Part shown: positions 1 through 12,919 of the stretch, piece by piece
Numbering within the stretch: the stretch's first letter is position 1
Layout of the letters: every line of letters starts with the position of its first letter
Source of the DNA: Bagarius yarrelli
Taxonomy: Eukaryota; Chordata; Actinopteri; Siluriformes; Sisoridae
Direction of reading: 5' to 3'
Length of the DNA stretch: 64,000 nucleotides
Assembly (NCBI GenBank): GCA_005784505.1
Contig: VCAZ01000017.1
Span: 1,920,572 to 1,984,571, forward strand
Program-made: the position numbers and the translations under genes
The notes under the pieces: generated by a model
The model's input: only the letters and a program-made list of their open reading frames with translations
Told to the model about the DNA's origin: nothing
Database searches by the model: none

Positions 1-303
1 AAAGTCTCTGTGCTCCCGGCGTGGAAATCGCCTTTCGTGTCGTTGAACCCTGTCCAGTTCATTCTGATGCTTCTTCACTTTAATAAGGTAGAGAAAGATC
101 CTTTTTTTTTTTTATCCCTCTTGGGAACTTGGTCCTGTATGATCTCGCGCACTGATCCGGCAGCGATGAAGTTGGTGTTCATTCTGATGAAAACAAATCT
201 GCGCGATTTGTTTAAGTCCCAGCACGTGTTCGTGGTGGTCTTGGTTAGAGCGTGTCGGATCAGGCGAGCCAAATGGCGCCCCCTGTCGCACAAATCTGAC
301 AAA

Positions 304-478
304 CATTTTACATTTCTGTCATTTGGCAGACGTCCTAATCCAGAGCGATTTACATTTATCTCTTTTATATATCTGAGGAATTGGAAGTTGCTTAGGGGCC
401 CAGCAGTGGTAACCTGGTGGTGCTGGGAATCTTTCAATTAGCAGTCCAACACCTTAACCACTGAGCTACCACTTCCCC
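304..478 (-). mobile_element. tRNA-headed SINE (family A), nearly full length
   Basis: Reverse-oriented copy. In element orientation it has a tRNA-like head (GGGGAAGTGGTAGCTCAGTG, A box; degenerate B box), a GGGCCC body, and a tail ending in TCTGCCAAATG. This family recurs about 18 times in the window. The tail resembles the conserved domain of V-SINE-type fish elements. Confidence 0.8.
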
Positions 479-1092
479 AATGTCCATCTATCCATCAAAG
501 AATCCAGGAGTCTCCAAATTACAACCTCCATATTTTGACCGGCCATTAAAAATGAATGATAATTTTAAATATATATTTACTCATATCACATCTATATTTT
601 GCAATAAATGTGATCAAAAGAGAAGAATTGATTCAGGAGGCAGAAAATGTAACTAAAAGTGGACAAATAATCTTTTTTTTACATTTTGTTTGTTTGTTTG
701 TTTGATGCAAAGAAACGGCTGTTTGTCTCATCTGTCATCTTTTAATATTCTTTAAACCTCTTGAAAAGAAATGCTTGTTTGTCTGTATACGATCATAACA
801 AATAATTAAGTTATCTATCATTAGGAAGCCAAATAAATACATTCCGACTCATAAAATCTTTACAATAATAGTCACTCCAACTCACGTCATTTTACACACA
901 AACACGACCCCATTAAAGAAAGGAAAAATGATGTGGCCTCTTAGTCTGTGGACCCCTGCAGTAACTCCTGTCCCGTTTATTCTACACTACTATTCTACTT
1001 CACTACCGGACAACCTCCTGACCCTGATGGAGCATGGGAAATAAAAATTCAGTGTTGGGTATTTTAACATTAAACATGCAATCACATCCCCC

Positions 1093-1296
1093 GTTACCTT
1101 TATTTACATTTGAAGTATTAATAAGAGGCTTTTATCCAGAGCGACCTACATTTATATCTTTCATACATATGAGCAATGGAGGGTTTAGGGCCTTGTTCAG
1201 GGGCCCAACAGTTGCAACTTGTTGGTACTGGGAATAAACCCCCAGATCTTTCAATTAGCAGTCCAAAACCTTAACCACTGTGCTACCACTTTCCCC
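1093..1296 (-). mobile_element. SINE family A copy
   Basis: Same head, body and tail order as the copy at 304-478, on the minus strand. The CAGACG word of the tail is mutated. Confidence 0.75.
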
Positions 1297-1788
1297 TATA
1301 TATTCCGTGCCTAAATTCCATCCTTCACTGGGTTTTTTTTAATCATTTTTTAAAATAAATTTATGGTCCATAATTAAAACCTATAATTAAAGCCATGTGG
1401 ATTCTTTAATTCGTTTATTAATCTTTTGGTTAACTAGCTGTCACGTCCCTGATAGCCAGTCAGTGAACTACAGCTATAGTCAAGTGTTGATTTTTATATA
1501 ATTAAATCATTACTCGATTAACAGAAACGGCCCAATAATTTTGAACATTTACACATGGCATATATAAAAAATTCAAAGGTTTTTTTTTTCAGTTTTTGTA
1601 TTAACAAATACACACTCTAAAATGTATAATATTAATAAATGCGTCTAAGTTTTCCCTGCAATTATTTAGGCATTCTTTGAATCTCCAAATGCTGCCTTTT
1701 AAACCAAGTTTTATGTAATATTTTCACAAATTTGACATCTTACATGAACGTTGTGGTTTTTTCCATATTGTGTATCTGCATCAGATTG

Positions 1789-1882
1789 CTCAGTGACCCA
1801 ACAGTGGTGTCTTGGTGGTGCTGGGAATCAAACCCCGTTTTTTCTGCTAGCAGTCCAACACACTAACCACTGTGCCACTAAC
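1789..1882 (-). mobile_element. SINE family A, tail-truncated
   Basis: Only the tRNA-like head and the start of the body remain (GGTGGTGCTGGGAATCAAACC and CTAACCACTGTGCCAC on +). Confidence 0.65.
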
Positions 1883-2928
1883 TTAAGGGATACAAACCTA
1901 GACAATAACCCTAGCTAAAATCTGTCAATTTTTGCATTAAAAATCATTAAGTTACATAATTTATTATTTCCTTCTTTTCCTTTTTTTTTTTAAAGAAAAA
2001 TCTGATAAAAGATGAATGTTGTCCTTGGTAGCGACAATCGTAATTGCAAAGATGTAACAACAGAGGGCGATGTTGTTCTCCTTCTAAAAGACTCATGCTC
2101 TACACTACCAGAAGGTATTTTTGTTACATAATAATAAGCAAAGTATAATTTTTTTTAAGGCACTGCCACCAGCATTAATTTACCAAGAACAAAAAAAAAT
2201 GTTTTAAAGTTTCTTTTAAGGAGATGAAACATTTTAAAGGTCTAATGAAGATGCTGGTCTCTGTTTATTGCTCGGACAGTTTTTACACCAAACTTTTACA
2301 AATAGGATATCGCATTGACTTGTCATGGTATTTGTTACTGTATTTAATGGTGTATTTAATAATGTATTTCAGAAACTACTGGTACCCTGCAGAAACATTC
2401 ATTTATACAAAAAAAAAATTTACTAAAAAATAAAACCAAATGCCATTAAGTTCTAATTAAAGAGGTTAGAAAAGATAGAGAGCAACACAGTCGTTTATTC
2501 CAGGGCCTCCGTGCCGCAGCGAGATAAAAACAAATTCAACTTTTCAGAACGCCGCAAGCATACCGCAGGTCATGTGACAAAAACCAACCAATCAGCTTCC
2601 TCATCTTTTCCATGACACTGAAACCTCAAAGGTAAAATGGAAAAGAAGCAGCTTGTCATTTTGTTTCTCCTACAGCATTGCTGAAATTTCCTTGTTGTAA
2701 TTTTTTTGTTTCTTGTTTCTAACGACATACGCCTCCGGAGCAAAGCCAACCGAGTGCTTTGGAAAGTATAGTAAAATGGCGCGAGTTGGCACGAGTTTTC
2801 CACGTGTTTTTAGGCGCGGTATGTGAATATGTGGTCATCTGCTTATACTCAGGGGATTGAGTGAGTTGAGTGGTGGAGGGACCTGGTGACTGGATGAGCT
2901 GGTTTGCGGATGAGCTTGGTGTAATTGT

Positions 2929-3115
2929 GGGGGAAGTGGTAGCCCGGTGGTTAAGTTGTTGGACAACTTGGACCCGGGTTCGATTCCCAGCCCCACCAAG
3001 CCACCAAATTAAATTAAATCTGTTTATCGTATAAAGTAATTAAGTTTGTAAATTTGGAGATGGGAGAGCTAATTGGAAGATCTGGGCTCGATTCCCAGCA
3101 CCACCAAGCTGCCAG
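2929..3115 (+). mobile_element. Two partial SINE family A heads in tandem
   Basis: A head at 2929-3005 with a perfect GGTTCGATTCC B box, followed after a 60 bp AT-rich gap by a second partial head at 3066-3115 (GGCTCGATTCCCAGCACC). Confidence 0.7.
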
Positions 3116-4009
3116 AACATCATGGACCCGCTGAAAACTGAAAAAGACTGTACGTTTGTTAATATCAGTCATCAGGTGTATGTTTAGTAATTCTTTTCTG
3201 GCTATAATTTCAGCAATGCTTGCTTGATTAACTGTAATCTACCCTTATAAAGGCAGTATAGCTCTTATACACTAAGAAAAGCATGAACTGGAGATATACA
3301 GTGATTATCTAGCTCAAATAAATAATACATTTTTATTAGTTACACACTAAAGTCACATGTCTTAAAGTGTTAATAAACTGGAAATGAACTGTTTAGCACA
3401 CTCGTTTATTCATTCATAATGACCGTTTTGTTTTCTCGCATCTTCTGAAACCAGCTTGTTGCAAATAAACCTTTTAATCAGACTGTTACAAAGCCGAGAC
3501 TGGAGACTCCTTCATTAAATATGAAATAATTATAACCAAATTATTATTTGTATTATTATTCTTGTAAATAAATAAATAATATTAAAATTGACTGCAATCT
3601 CAGTCTTTATATCTCCATTGTATAATTATGTTTGCCTTTCTATTGTTGTTGTTTAAAAAAGCTCCATCCTATTAAAGATGATTTATTTCTTTTTAAATCT
3701 CGATTTTTGAATATGTTTATATTAAACCCATCTTGGATGTGCAACATCTGCTGTGTGAGTCCCTGTGAATGAGCTGTTACTATAGAAACCATACCACGGT
3801 TCATATCTCTAAAACAAGAGGATATATAATAATCCTGCATTACAGCTGTTACTACTGTCCCGGCAGTGATGTGGCATAAAAAATTTTCGAAATGTGGAAA
3901 CCGCCTATAATTGTAAGATTTATTTTGTTGATTAAATTATTTTTAATAATTACTGGAACAATAGAGTATCACCCTGTCATGTAGATATATTCAGTTCTCT
4001 TTTAGGCTC

Positions 4010-4400
4010 GAACTGCATCTCAATGCTATAGGAATGCTTCCTGCGTGACCACAGTCTTGAAGCACATCCAGAATGTCACATGCACAACACCTCACCGGCG
4101 AGGTAACGTCATCGACCAGGAAGTACAAAGATGAGCATCTAGTTCAGGTAAGCAGGCTTTTTTTTCCTCAGTGCCTTGTTTCAAAATCAAAGACACTCAA
4201 TTTGTGCCAGGCTCAGACGCACAGAAACGATGTGTAATAGGTCTCACGGCCAAGGTCGTAGAGACCATCTTAAAATCCAGAATCCCCACTACAAAGTAAA
4301 TGAAAACTGTTTTGGCACCTGGTGCAGGCGAAATCCAGCAGACTGCCCCATAAGTGCAGTCCTGGAGTTCCTACAGAAGCGGTTCAGGTCAAGACTCCCG
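4010..4400 (+). mobile_element. DIRS-like retroelement remnant (promoter/terminal block plus tyrosine-recombinase-like fragment)
   Basis: 4010-4135 resembles the terminal/promoter region of fish DIRS elements (a GCGTGACCAC...CTTGAAGCAC stretch, then AACGTCATCGACCAGGAAGT). About 170 bases later, frame 4176-4457 reads WCRRNPADCPISAVLEFLQKRF, close in pattern to the N-terminal part of DIRS tyrosine recombinases. The gag and RT parts between are missing, so this is a deleted copy. The assignment rests on recalled family patterns. Confidence 0.4.
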
Positions 4401-4444
4401 GATCCTGACCTGCGGCCATTACTGTGTTTGCTCACGCTTGGAAA

Positions 4445-4730
4445 GACTGGACAGTGACTTACACAGCGCTGCGGGCGAATATCGATACCAGGCATCTCAC
4501 AGAGGCCTGGTGATTCCAGGGACTTCATCCTCTAAGCTCGGGCAGGCGCAGGTGGCCTTTATAGCACGCAGGCCCCAGTCGTGCTTTGCATGCCAGACAG
4601 AGACTTACACGACGCTGTGGGCAAATCCCAACAGCACGCACCTCACAGAGGCCCGGTTAGTTCAGGTGCTCCAACCCTTGGACACATGACTCACACCGCA
4701 CTGCAGGCGAACCCTGCCAGTACTCATCTC
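4445..4730 (+). repeat. Three diverged tandem units of about 90-150 bp
   Basis: The words GACTTACAC, GCTGYGGGCRAAT and CATCTCACAGAGGCC recur in order from about 4455, 4602 and 4688. Short ORFs here come from the repeat and are not recognisable proteins. Confidence 0.5.
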
Positions 4731-5159
4731 ACCTTAGACACGTTTTATGTATCTAATACATTACTTGGCAAAATTTTAAATATAACACAAACTCTATATA
4801 ATATAATGTTTTAATGTTTCTTTCTTGAATTTAAGACGTCCATAACTGAGTGGGTTCTGGCCATCACAGGCTTCGAAGTAAACAGCGTCAGATCTCTTTT
4901 ATAAGACATAGCTACCCTACACTTTTTTATGCTTCTTTGATAGGTCAGGTTAAGATGAAAAGTTGCGTAGCTCCACTTAAGCATGGCTTTTTACTCGACC
5001 GCCAGTAAACTGCAGTGTAGCAGATGTAAATAGTTTTTAAAGCACCGAGGGTCCACTCCTCCGCTGTCTATTTTGCATGCTCTTACTCCTACGCAAAGCT
5101 TTTCCATGTGTACATGATTCATTAGACCAATCCAGAGGGAGAGAAAAAGAGTGGGGGAG

Positions 5160-5160
5160 T

Positions 5161-5235
<75 letters not shown>

Positions 5236-5348
5236 AAGCACCAAGGACATACTGCTATTCCTGTCTGGGTGTTTCTGTGCAGTTCCGATTTACACACTCT
5301 TCAAAATCTGCCTCTGTGAAGAGCTTTCTACTCTCTCAGCACTTTCCA

Positions 5349-5399
<51 letters not shown>

Positions 5400-5674
5400 T
5401 CAGGCATAAGTGTTTGCATGCGTCTGTCTGTGTGTTTGTGTAGGGGTGTACATGTGAGCCTGGTTGCATCTGATAATGAGAGAGTGTAAGAGAGAGAGAG
5501 AGATCAAAAAGAGTGTGAGAGAGAGAAAGAGCAAGAGAGATTGAGAAAGGGTGAGAAAGTGAGCAAGAAAGAGATAGCAAGAGACAGAGAGAGTTAGAGA
5601 GTGCGTGAGAGAGAGCGAATTAGAGAGAGAGAGAGAGTAAGGGTGAGAGTGAGTGTGAGAGAGAGAAAGAGAGA
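5160..5674. repeat. (AG)n, (TG)n and GA-rich tracts
   Basis: (AG)n at 5164-5232, (TG)n at 5351-5395, and a long GA-rich stretch at 5488-5674. ORFs here are low-complexity artefacts. Confidence 0.9.
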
Positions 5675-6302
5675 TGACTCTATTGCAATTATAGGCACGA
5701 TGAGTTTTTTAGGAACTTCACATCAGGGATTTACAGCTCAGGGCCATGTAGTTAGCAAGAAAACTGCAGATCAATAACAGATCACAGGCATGTTAGAACC
5801 TCCGAGAGTCTAATCCTGCATCAGCTGCACACGGTTCTCACTCTCATCTCCTAACTGTTCGGCATGATCACTGCTGTATGATCTCAATTCAATCAAGTGC
5901 TAAGGATGTTTGTTCATTCTATTTCTGATCCTGAACCGATTGGCGTTAGCATCTCGGTATAATGCTAAATATGGACTCGACAAAAAAAAAAAGTATCTAT
6001 GCTGCTCTTTTCAACAGTTTTTTTGAGGTTGTTACACTTTGATTGGTGATCTAATGTACCAGTATTGAGCTGTCCAATAAAGTGACGTGAAGCACTTTTG
6101 TACGTCGTTCTGGAGAATCAGCCATTTCATTGGAATTAAATAAGACCTTATGTACTTAACTCCAAAAGGCGAGAGCATAAACCGTTACACATATGACGAT
6201 ACAGACTATTTGTTAAAACTCTGACATACTCCAAAAGCTAAACTTTAGCAATAGACCACATTTATTATATACTAAAAAGGCAATGCTTAATGCGTAAGAA
6301 TT

Positions 6303-6790
6303 AGGGATGCACCGTAATTGATACTGGTATCTGTATCGTGTCCGATACTGAGCTCAGGTACTTGTGAGAGAATGTCAGATGATTAATCTGATAAAACATC
6401 TGAAATAAAAACAGAAAAGAGAATTTGCAGATAGCAGTAATGACTCAGTAACCAAAACTTGAGGCAAACAAGAGAAAATGGCAAAAGATAACTTGAGAAC
6501 CATACAAATGATCCCAGATCCCTGAAAAAAGGGGAAGTGGTGGCTCGGTGGTTGTGGTGTTGGACTGATACCAGAAAGACCGGGGTTTGATTCCCATGCA
6601 CCACCGAGCCACCACCGCTGGGCCCCTGAACAAGTCGCTCTGGATAATGGTGTCTGCCAAATGCTGTAAATGGTTTTGTATAAAAGAACAGGTATTGGCA
6701 TCACTATTGGAGAGGACCAGTTAAAAAAATCGAGAAAGAGGGTAACTGGACTCAGCCCCGGACAGCATCGGCCCAATTTAACCCCTAGTT
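6303..6790 (+). mobile_element. hAT-type non-autonomous element carrying an inserted SINE
   Basis: The edges read GGGATGCACCG...GATACTGGTATC and CAGCATCGGCCCAATT, a pattern typical of fish hAT-derived repeats. A complete SINE family A copy (6531-6673, + strand) sits inside it, so the SINE is younger. Confidence 0.5.
6531..6673 (+). mobile_element. SINE family A copy inside a hAT-like repeat
   Basis: Begins GGGGAAGTGGTGGCTCGGTG and ends with GTCTGCCAAATGCTGTAAAT. The middle is shortened. Confidence 0.8.
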
Positions 6791-7043
6791 TTTTTACATG
6801 ATATATTTAACATTGTAATCTCATTAGCCTGCAGATCAGTATTATCTCCTTTATAAAATTAACAAGGTTGCCACCCTAACAGCTGGAAGAAGATATAAAA
6901 TAGTGCACAGTCTCTATTAAATCCTCACAGGGAAAAGGTGCAAATTAACTCCTGTGGTCGTGTTCAAGTGAATTCCAAAGCTGAAAGTAAATTTTGCCCT
7001 GATGTTCCTTTCAGCACTTATTTGAATCATTAATAGAGCAAGG

Positions 7044-7411
7044 AGAGTGCAGCATGGTGGCTAAGTGGTTCGCCTTGTTGCCTCACAGCAAGGTGCCAGG
7101 TTCGTATCCCCTGCAGGGGTCTTTCTGTGTGGAGTTTGCATGTTCTTCCTGTGATTGCGTGGGTTTACTCCGGGTACTCCGGTTTCTTCCCACGGTCTAA
7201 AAACATGTATGTTCAGTTGATTGGTGATACTTAATTGGCCATAGGAGTGAGTGTGAATTCTTGTCTGTATGTGGCCCTGCAATGGTCTGGCGACCTGTCT
7301 AGGGTGACCCCTGTTTTTTGCACAATGACTCCATGGGATAGACTCCAGCAGATCCCTGTGACCCCGATTAGAAATAAGTGGGTATAGACAATGGATGGAT
7401 GGATGGATGGA
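7044..7411 (+). mobile_element. SINE-like element family B with (ATGG)n tail
   Basis: A near-complete copy of a widespread fish repeat: tRNA-like head (GTGGCTAAGTGG...GGTTCG), body words GTGTGGAGTTTGCATGTTC and CGGTTTCTTCCCACGG, and a tail GATTAGAAATAAGTGGGTAT followed by ATGG repeats. Other copies lie at 23217, 37343 (minus) and 52181 (minus). Confidence 0.75.
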
Positions 7412-8974
7412 AGGAAGGTAGGAAGAACTTCTCCAGAGAAGTTTAACAACCCTTGGGATCCTCTTACCATGTTCAAGGTAAGGATTTCCTTGAGCAAAGG
7501 TTTAATGTCTTTCAGCCCTTAATGGTACCAGTGTCATGCACAGTTAGGTGATCTCCATCATGATGATTGAATTCCACATCGTTAGGTGTGCTCACTGCTG
7601 GACTTCATAGAACTTCTTTGAATTGCTGTTTCCGAGGTCTTGCACTTGGGTGTAAATTTTTGAAACGAATATAGAAATTTAGGTACAATGCTCAGAAGCT
7701 CCTGGTTACAGAAATCTATTTTGTATACAGTAAAAAATCACATATTTAGCCACCCTCCTTTGGGTCCCTGGGTGAGGATGTATTCCTGGTTCCTGGTTCC
7801 TTTTGAAGTTTCTTTCTCATTTCATTTTAGGAAATAAAATAGACACAAATACTGTAATTTGTGTATGCACAGCATCTTACTTGGGTTCCTCGTGTTATAT
7901 TCGTTTAGGGGAGAAACGGCTTTTTCTTGCAACCCTTCCATAAAAGCCTAATTTACCACAAACATTCAAATTTTATGTATTTCCACAGACCTAAAAACTT
8001 AAACCCATAGAAAAAAAATGTATCCCTAAAGCCCTAAAACAGGACATTTAGCAGCAGCAGCAGCATCTGCTGGGACACCTTTTGCATTATCGTCAATGTC
8101 ATAATCAGATCACCATGAAATCCTGCAGTCTACTACCCACTGTGATTTTCCACCTCGGAACATCAAAAAAAGAAAAAAAAAACAGCCACCATCTCCATAG
8201 AGAAGGGGTGATAAGCAGAAAACTGCATTCTGCACAACCTTGAGATGTTATGAATATTTAATAACGCCATATGGCTTGGTCAACACCCCCTGCCTGTTCC
8301 AGGGATTGATCACATCCTCAGAGACATGATTTGTCATAGCGTAAGTTTTCTTTTTTTGTTTTGTCCCATTTCTGTCCAAAAGCACATCTGGCATGGTTAA
8401 AAAGGTCCTAACAGGTAAGAGCTAGAAAATGTGATGTTCAAGCAAAAGTAATGCATTATGAATAGGGACGGTCTTACCCTGGAAGACAAACTCTCCAAAG
8501 CCCCGAGGCTCTTAGGAGGTTTTTATTTTTATTGTCATTTCATTTAAAAACACTCTGTAGCTGTACGACTGACCTCAGCATGATAAATAGAACGGATTAA
8601 GTCTTCAAGTAAGTGCACTAATTCTTAACCCCCTTGACCCCTAACCTGTCATTTATTATTAAAGTAAATATCTCTGAAGAAGGAGCCCTGACCGTCCATT
8701 ACACCCTACAATAAAATAGCACTTGTGGTGTGGCTTGACCTTTGATTTTTTTTGCCTCTGGATAAATAAATTCCTGTTGTCATACTGACATCATTTGATT
8801 GCAAGGCACTTTTCAAGCCTCACATAAAACTTGGACATAGAATGAAGTCATTTTTGGTTAAGATCGAAAGAGAAACATCTGGTATTTACATATTCTTTGT
8901 TTTTGATTTTTCTCTAGTCCCTGACTACCAAACTATGTGCCTAAAAACTAGATACTAAGGCTTGGTATTGGAAA

Positions 8975-9322
8975 AGGGCATCACGATTAAACACATACCA
9001 TGATACATCGGTCATGATACAATATATCACAATACATCGCAGCGCAATACATATTGAAATGCATAGCAATTCTTCAAATAAAAAAGGCGCCCTTAGTTTT
9101 TCCGCTATGTTTGTTTCTAGGACAATGGCCATATGTGCCAGCGACGACTACAAGGGCAGAGGAGAAAGTCTGAGGCTTTTGATTAAATATTAACATAAAC
9201 ATCAAACGTTTAATGTAAATGTTTCCTAATATATCGATACTAAACGTTAAAATATCGATACACTATTGAGAGAAAAAAATATCATGATATTGAGCTGTAT
9301 TGATATTCTCACACAGCCCTAT
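8975..9322 (+). mobile_element. hAT-like non-autonomous element (copy 1)
   Basis: Starts AGGGCATCACGAT, carries several ATATCGATAC-type words, and ends GATATTCTCACACAGCCCT. A related copy is at 59251-59534 inside ndufs1. Confidence 0.5.
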
Positions 9323-9774
9323 TAGGAACCACCTAAAGTCTATAATTAATAACAGAATTTGCTCTTATTTTTTTAACTTTTATATCATGATTTTGCACAA
9401 CATATGTAGTGTATGAAAACTGTTATTGTCAGTATACAACAAAATTTCAGGCGCACAATTAGGATACGTCAGGACGCACATATAAAAACAAAAACTATCT
9501 GTTAGTTTCACATCAACATACGTTTCTTCAAACCACACACTTCCGCACCATTTGTACACTTTTATGAGAGGTAGACTAAGACTAAGACTAATAAAATAAA
9601 AGTCTACATAATTATATCGATTGCACAGTAAAGCATATTGTCTTGTTTGAAAGGGGTTGAGTTATTAGATCGGTTTGGTATATTATAGCTCTGGGGTAAA
9701 AACTCTTATAATCAGTTCACAAAGATGGTTTCCAAGGTGGAAATAGTTATGTTTAGTATGCAAATAAAGGCGTA

Positions 9775-9805
9775 TGTATATATATATATATAGATATATA
9801 TATAT

Positions 9806-9844
<39 letters not shown>
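9775..9844. repeat. (TA)n microsatellite
   Basis: Interrupted TA dinucleotide tract directly before a Tc1-like remnant. Confidence 0.9.
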
Positions 9845-9845
<1 letters not shown>

Positions 9846-9848
<3 letters not shown>

Positions 9849-10376
9849 CACAGTCCTTAGCGTAAATGAGTACACCCCCCCTCTAAAAAGTGAAAAAAGG
9901 AAAAGTGGTAGCTCAGTCGTTAAGGTTCCTAAAAGACCAGGGTTCGATTCCCGGCACCACCAAAAGTTTAAAATTACATCTATTTACTTTATAACATAAG
10001 AGTAAGGTTAATATAATAAAAATAATATTTTTAGAAAAAAACAATAGTTTTACTTAAATAAGGGTGCCCACTGATTAATTTAACAACAATTCAACCAAAA
10101 GGAGAGTCTAATTATTGATTACACCAGGTGAGAAAGAAATAATTTATTGACACCAGAAAGGTGAAGACTACAGGAAGATCAGCAAAGCTTTACTTATTAG
10201 TCAGAATCCTGTTGCAAAAGTGGTACAAAGATTAAAAAAATGAACTGCAACCATCTTACAGAGACGTCCAGGTCGTCCACGGAAGTTAACACCTCAACAG
10301 AAGCATCTTATAATGAGAAGGGTTGAAGAAAACGTTTACTTATCTAAAGAATTAGAGAGCCAAACTGGGGTTTATA
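9846..10376 (+). pseudogene. Tc1-like transposon remnant with transposase HTH fragment
   Basis: The left edge has the Tc1-type words ACACAGTCCTTAGCG and ATGAGTACACCCCC. About 400 bp later one frame (10245-10335) reads LQRRPGRPRKLTPQQKHLIM, the second helix-turn-helix segment and GRPR-like hook of Tc1-family transposases. The upstream frame is broken by stops. A SINE head (9899-9963) is inserted, and TA arrays flank both sides. The rest of the transposase is absent. Confidence 0.7.
9899..9963 (+). mobile_element. SINE family A head fragment
   Basis: AAAAGTGGTAGCTCAGTCG plus an intact GGTTCGATTCCCGG B box, with no tail. It lies inside the Tc1-like remnant. Confidence 0.7.

Positions 10377-10378
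<2 letters not shown>

Positions 10379-10470
<92 letters not shown>
10379..10470. repeat. (TA)n microsatellite, about 45 units
   Basis: A pure TA tract, immediately after the Tc1-like remnant. Confidence 0.95.
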
Positions 10471-11020
10471 TTGCTGCACTGTCTATAATAGTTTTTCACC
10501 CACAGTGGAATGCACACAGGGGTAAGAGGGAAAATGCCTGTACTACTGAGCAGATACAGATTATTTATGCTACCTAAACTGGGAAATATAGGCCTTTTAG
10601 AGGCTGCTTCCTTGAGTGGATGCACATCAAAATAAAAAGGTAAAAAAAAAAATCTCTAGATCTGGTCGGTGAACGCATTGTGTATGTTCAGGTTAGTGAA
10701 CAAATCCAAAGCTGTTATACTTCCACGCAGAAATGCAGTGTAGCATTTTCACAAATAACAAATGGAGATTAGAGTTTGTTAGAACACAGACCGGTGCGTT
10801 TATTGACCAAAAATGGTAAAGAGCAATATGCAGGTTAGTATATGAATACTGACAGTCTCAATGGATGTCCAATGAGCTGATGGAGAGACTGTGACTGATT
10901 TACCAGGTAAGGAAAGTGCACACTGATGATGATAATGGTGATGATGGTGATGATGGCCAGCAGCTGGTGGAATTAGATAAATAGATGCTGGGGAAAGTCA
11001 TTAATGGTATTAAATATAAT

Positions 11021-11695
11021 ACCATTATATTTCTGTATTGTGTGTTACTGAAGGCAGGTAAGTAGGGAAACCCGGTAAGTACAGATCTTGATGCCCAAAA
11101 CAACCCAATGTAGATGTACTGACCAGAAAAGAAAGTAAAAATGGAGCGATAATCAAAGAACGCAATAGTAGTAGCATTAATCGCTAACTTATAAATGTCT
11201 TTTTTTTTCTTTGTTTTTAATAGTTTACAGACAAAATGGATTTTGGTGTAATCTGGGTGATGTAGGAGAGCTTGGGTGGTCTTTACTAAACAGCTGATTG
11301 TGACTGAATGGGTAAATGTCTAATCCATAATCTAATGAAAAGCCTTTCCAGAAAAGTGTGTGATATTATAAAAAAAAAGAGAGAGGAATCTGGAATGGGA
11401 TGCTAAACAAATCAGAAAATGGTTAAAACAGTGTATTGGATTGAAAAGTGTTATTGCCTTCGAGGGATAAAAGCATTTCTGAGGCTCTTACCTGCATTAA
11501 GATTTCATAAATCTCCAAAAAAAGTTGCCAGGTTTTACATTTTTCCAGATAGAAAATTTAAAATTTTTTATTTTTTTTCTAGATAGAACCCCTTTTTCTT
11601 AAAGTGTAAAGCAACAGCCGACTATTCAGCTAACCTCGGTACGTGGATTTAGTAAAAGCTGCACCTGTTACCATTATATTTCTGTATTGTGTGTG
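11021..11695. repeat. 25-bp direct repeat flanking about 620 bp
   Basis: ACCATTATATTTCTGTATTG plus TGTGT occurs at 11021-11045 and again from 11670. The stretch between holds no gene or recognisable repeat. Confidence 0.6.
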
Positions 11696-12919
11696 TGTGT
11701 GTGTCTGTGTGTGTTTTTCTGTTAACTGCCTTCAAAGACATTTTCGCAGCTGGCCTATAACAAGAGGCCATTGTTACTTAAAAGGCTGTCCAGTGGTGGC
11801 TGATCAATGCGCTAGGATGCCACAGCCCCCGTTGGAGAAGAAAGGTACCTTAACAATCGGTTTAATATATATCGCAAATTAAAAACAAAATAAAAGCATT
11901 TAGTCTTACTATTTCACTAAAATTGAAAAAAGTATAACTACAGAAATCCATGAATATTTAAAAAGCATGTAATTTAAGCATAGGCTCTAATTGGCTCATT
12001 TCAAATTCATCTCGGAGGGCATTGTCTCGCACACTAGACCCTCCCACTTTTTTGTTAGCAAATCAATATTGTTCTTATATTTTTGGCCTCATGTGATTGG
12101 GCCGTTGCAACGTAGGTCATGCCTTTTGTTGTTTGCCCCTCTAGTGGACAACAATAGTATTACAGCTATACAGTATTATATCTGATTGATATAGATGGCT
12201 GAATTTTAGTTAAATTTTTAGCTAGCAGTAATGATACCTTGTCACCATCGGCTACAGTCCTGTATTAATTTTAATTTTGGTTTTTGGTTTTTCCTTCTCC
12301 ACAAAAAAAAAAAATTGCTGCTGCTGGTTATACCAATAAACTTCGAACATTAGGTTGAGTTATCGTAAATATTGTCAGAGAGAGTACTAGAGAATAGCTG
12401 GGTCACTAAGGAGCTGGCGTGTGGGTGGGTAGAACAGCGGTCATGGATGGTGTGTGACAATAAACAACAGTGCTATCTAAATGCAGTTCATCGTGGTGGA
12501 TAGCATCTGTGCCAACAGCACTGCACAATCGGCTCATAATAGAACACAGGCCATTTAAATGCCTCCAAAATAACACACTAATGGTTTGGCTTATCGTTTT
12601 GCTCTCTCAGAGTAAAGAGGCAGATTCAGAGGTGAACACACACACACACACACACGAGCAAATACAGAAACTATAAGCAAACATCATTGGACACTGTGTT
12701 GAAAACGGCATTAGACGTCATTGAGTGGGACAGTTACATCATGTTTATGTATTTCTTATATTAATGGTGTGACTGACACACACCTGGAATGTGAAATGGG
12801 GCTTTTTCTGTAAATTAGATGGGCTATATAGCTTATAGGAACTGAAAAATTAAGAAGTTAATTAAGGTAATTGTTTGTTATAAAAGCATTAAGAATTGGT
12901 CATGCAGATATACTAATTT

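Noticed and set aside
2929..3005. tRNA gene candidates with B box GGTTCGATTCC (also 9899-9963 and others)
   Set aside because: The same head occurs about 18 times joined to a common SINE body and tail, and the cloverleaf is degenerate. They are SINE promoters, not tRNA genes.
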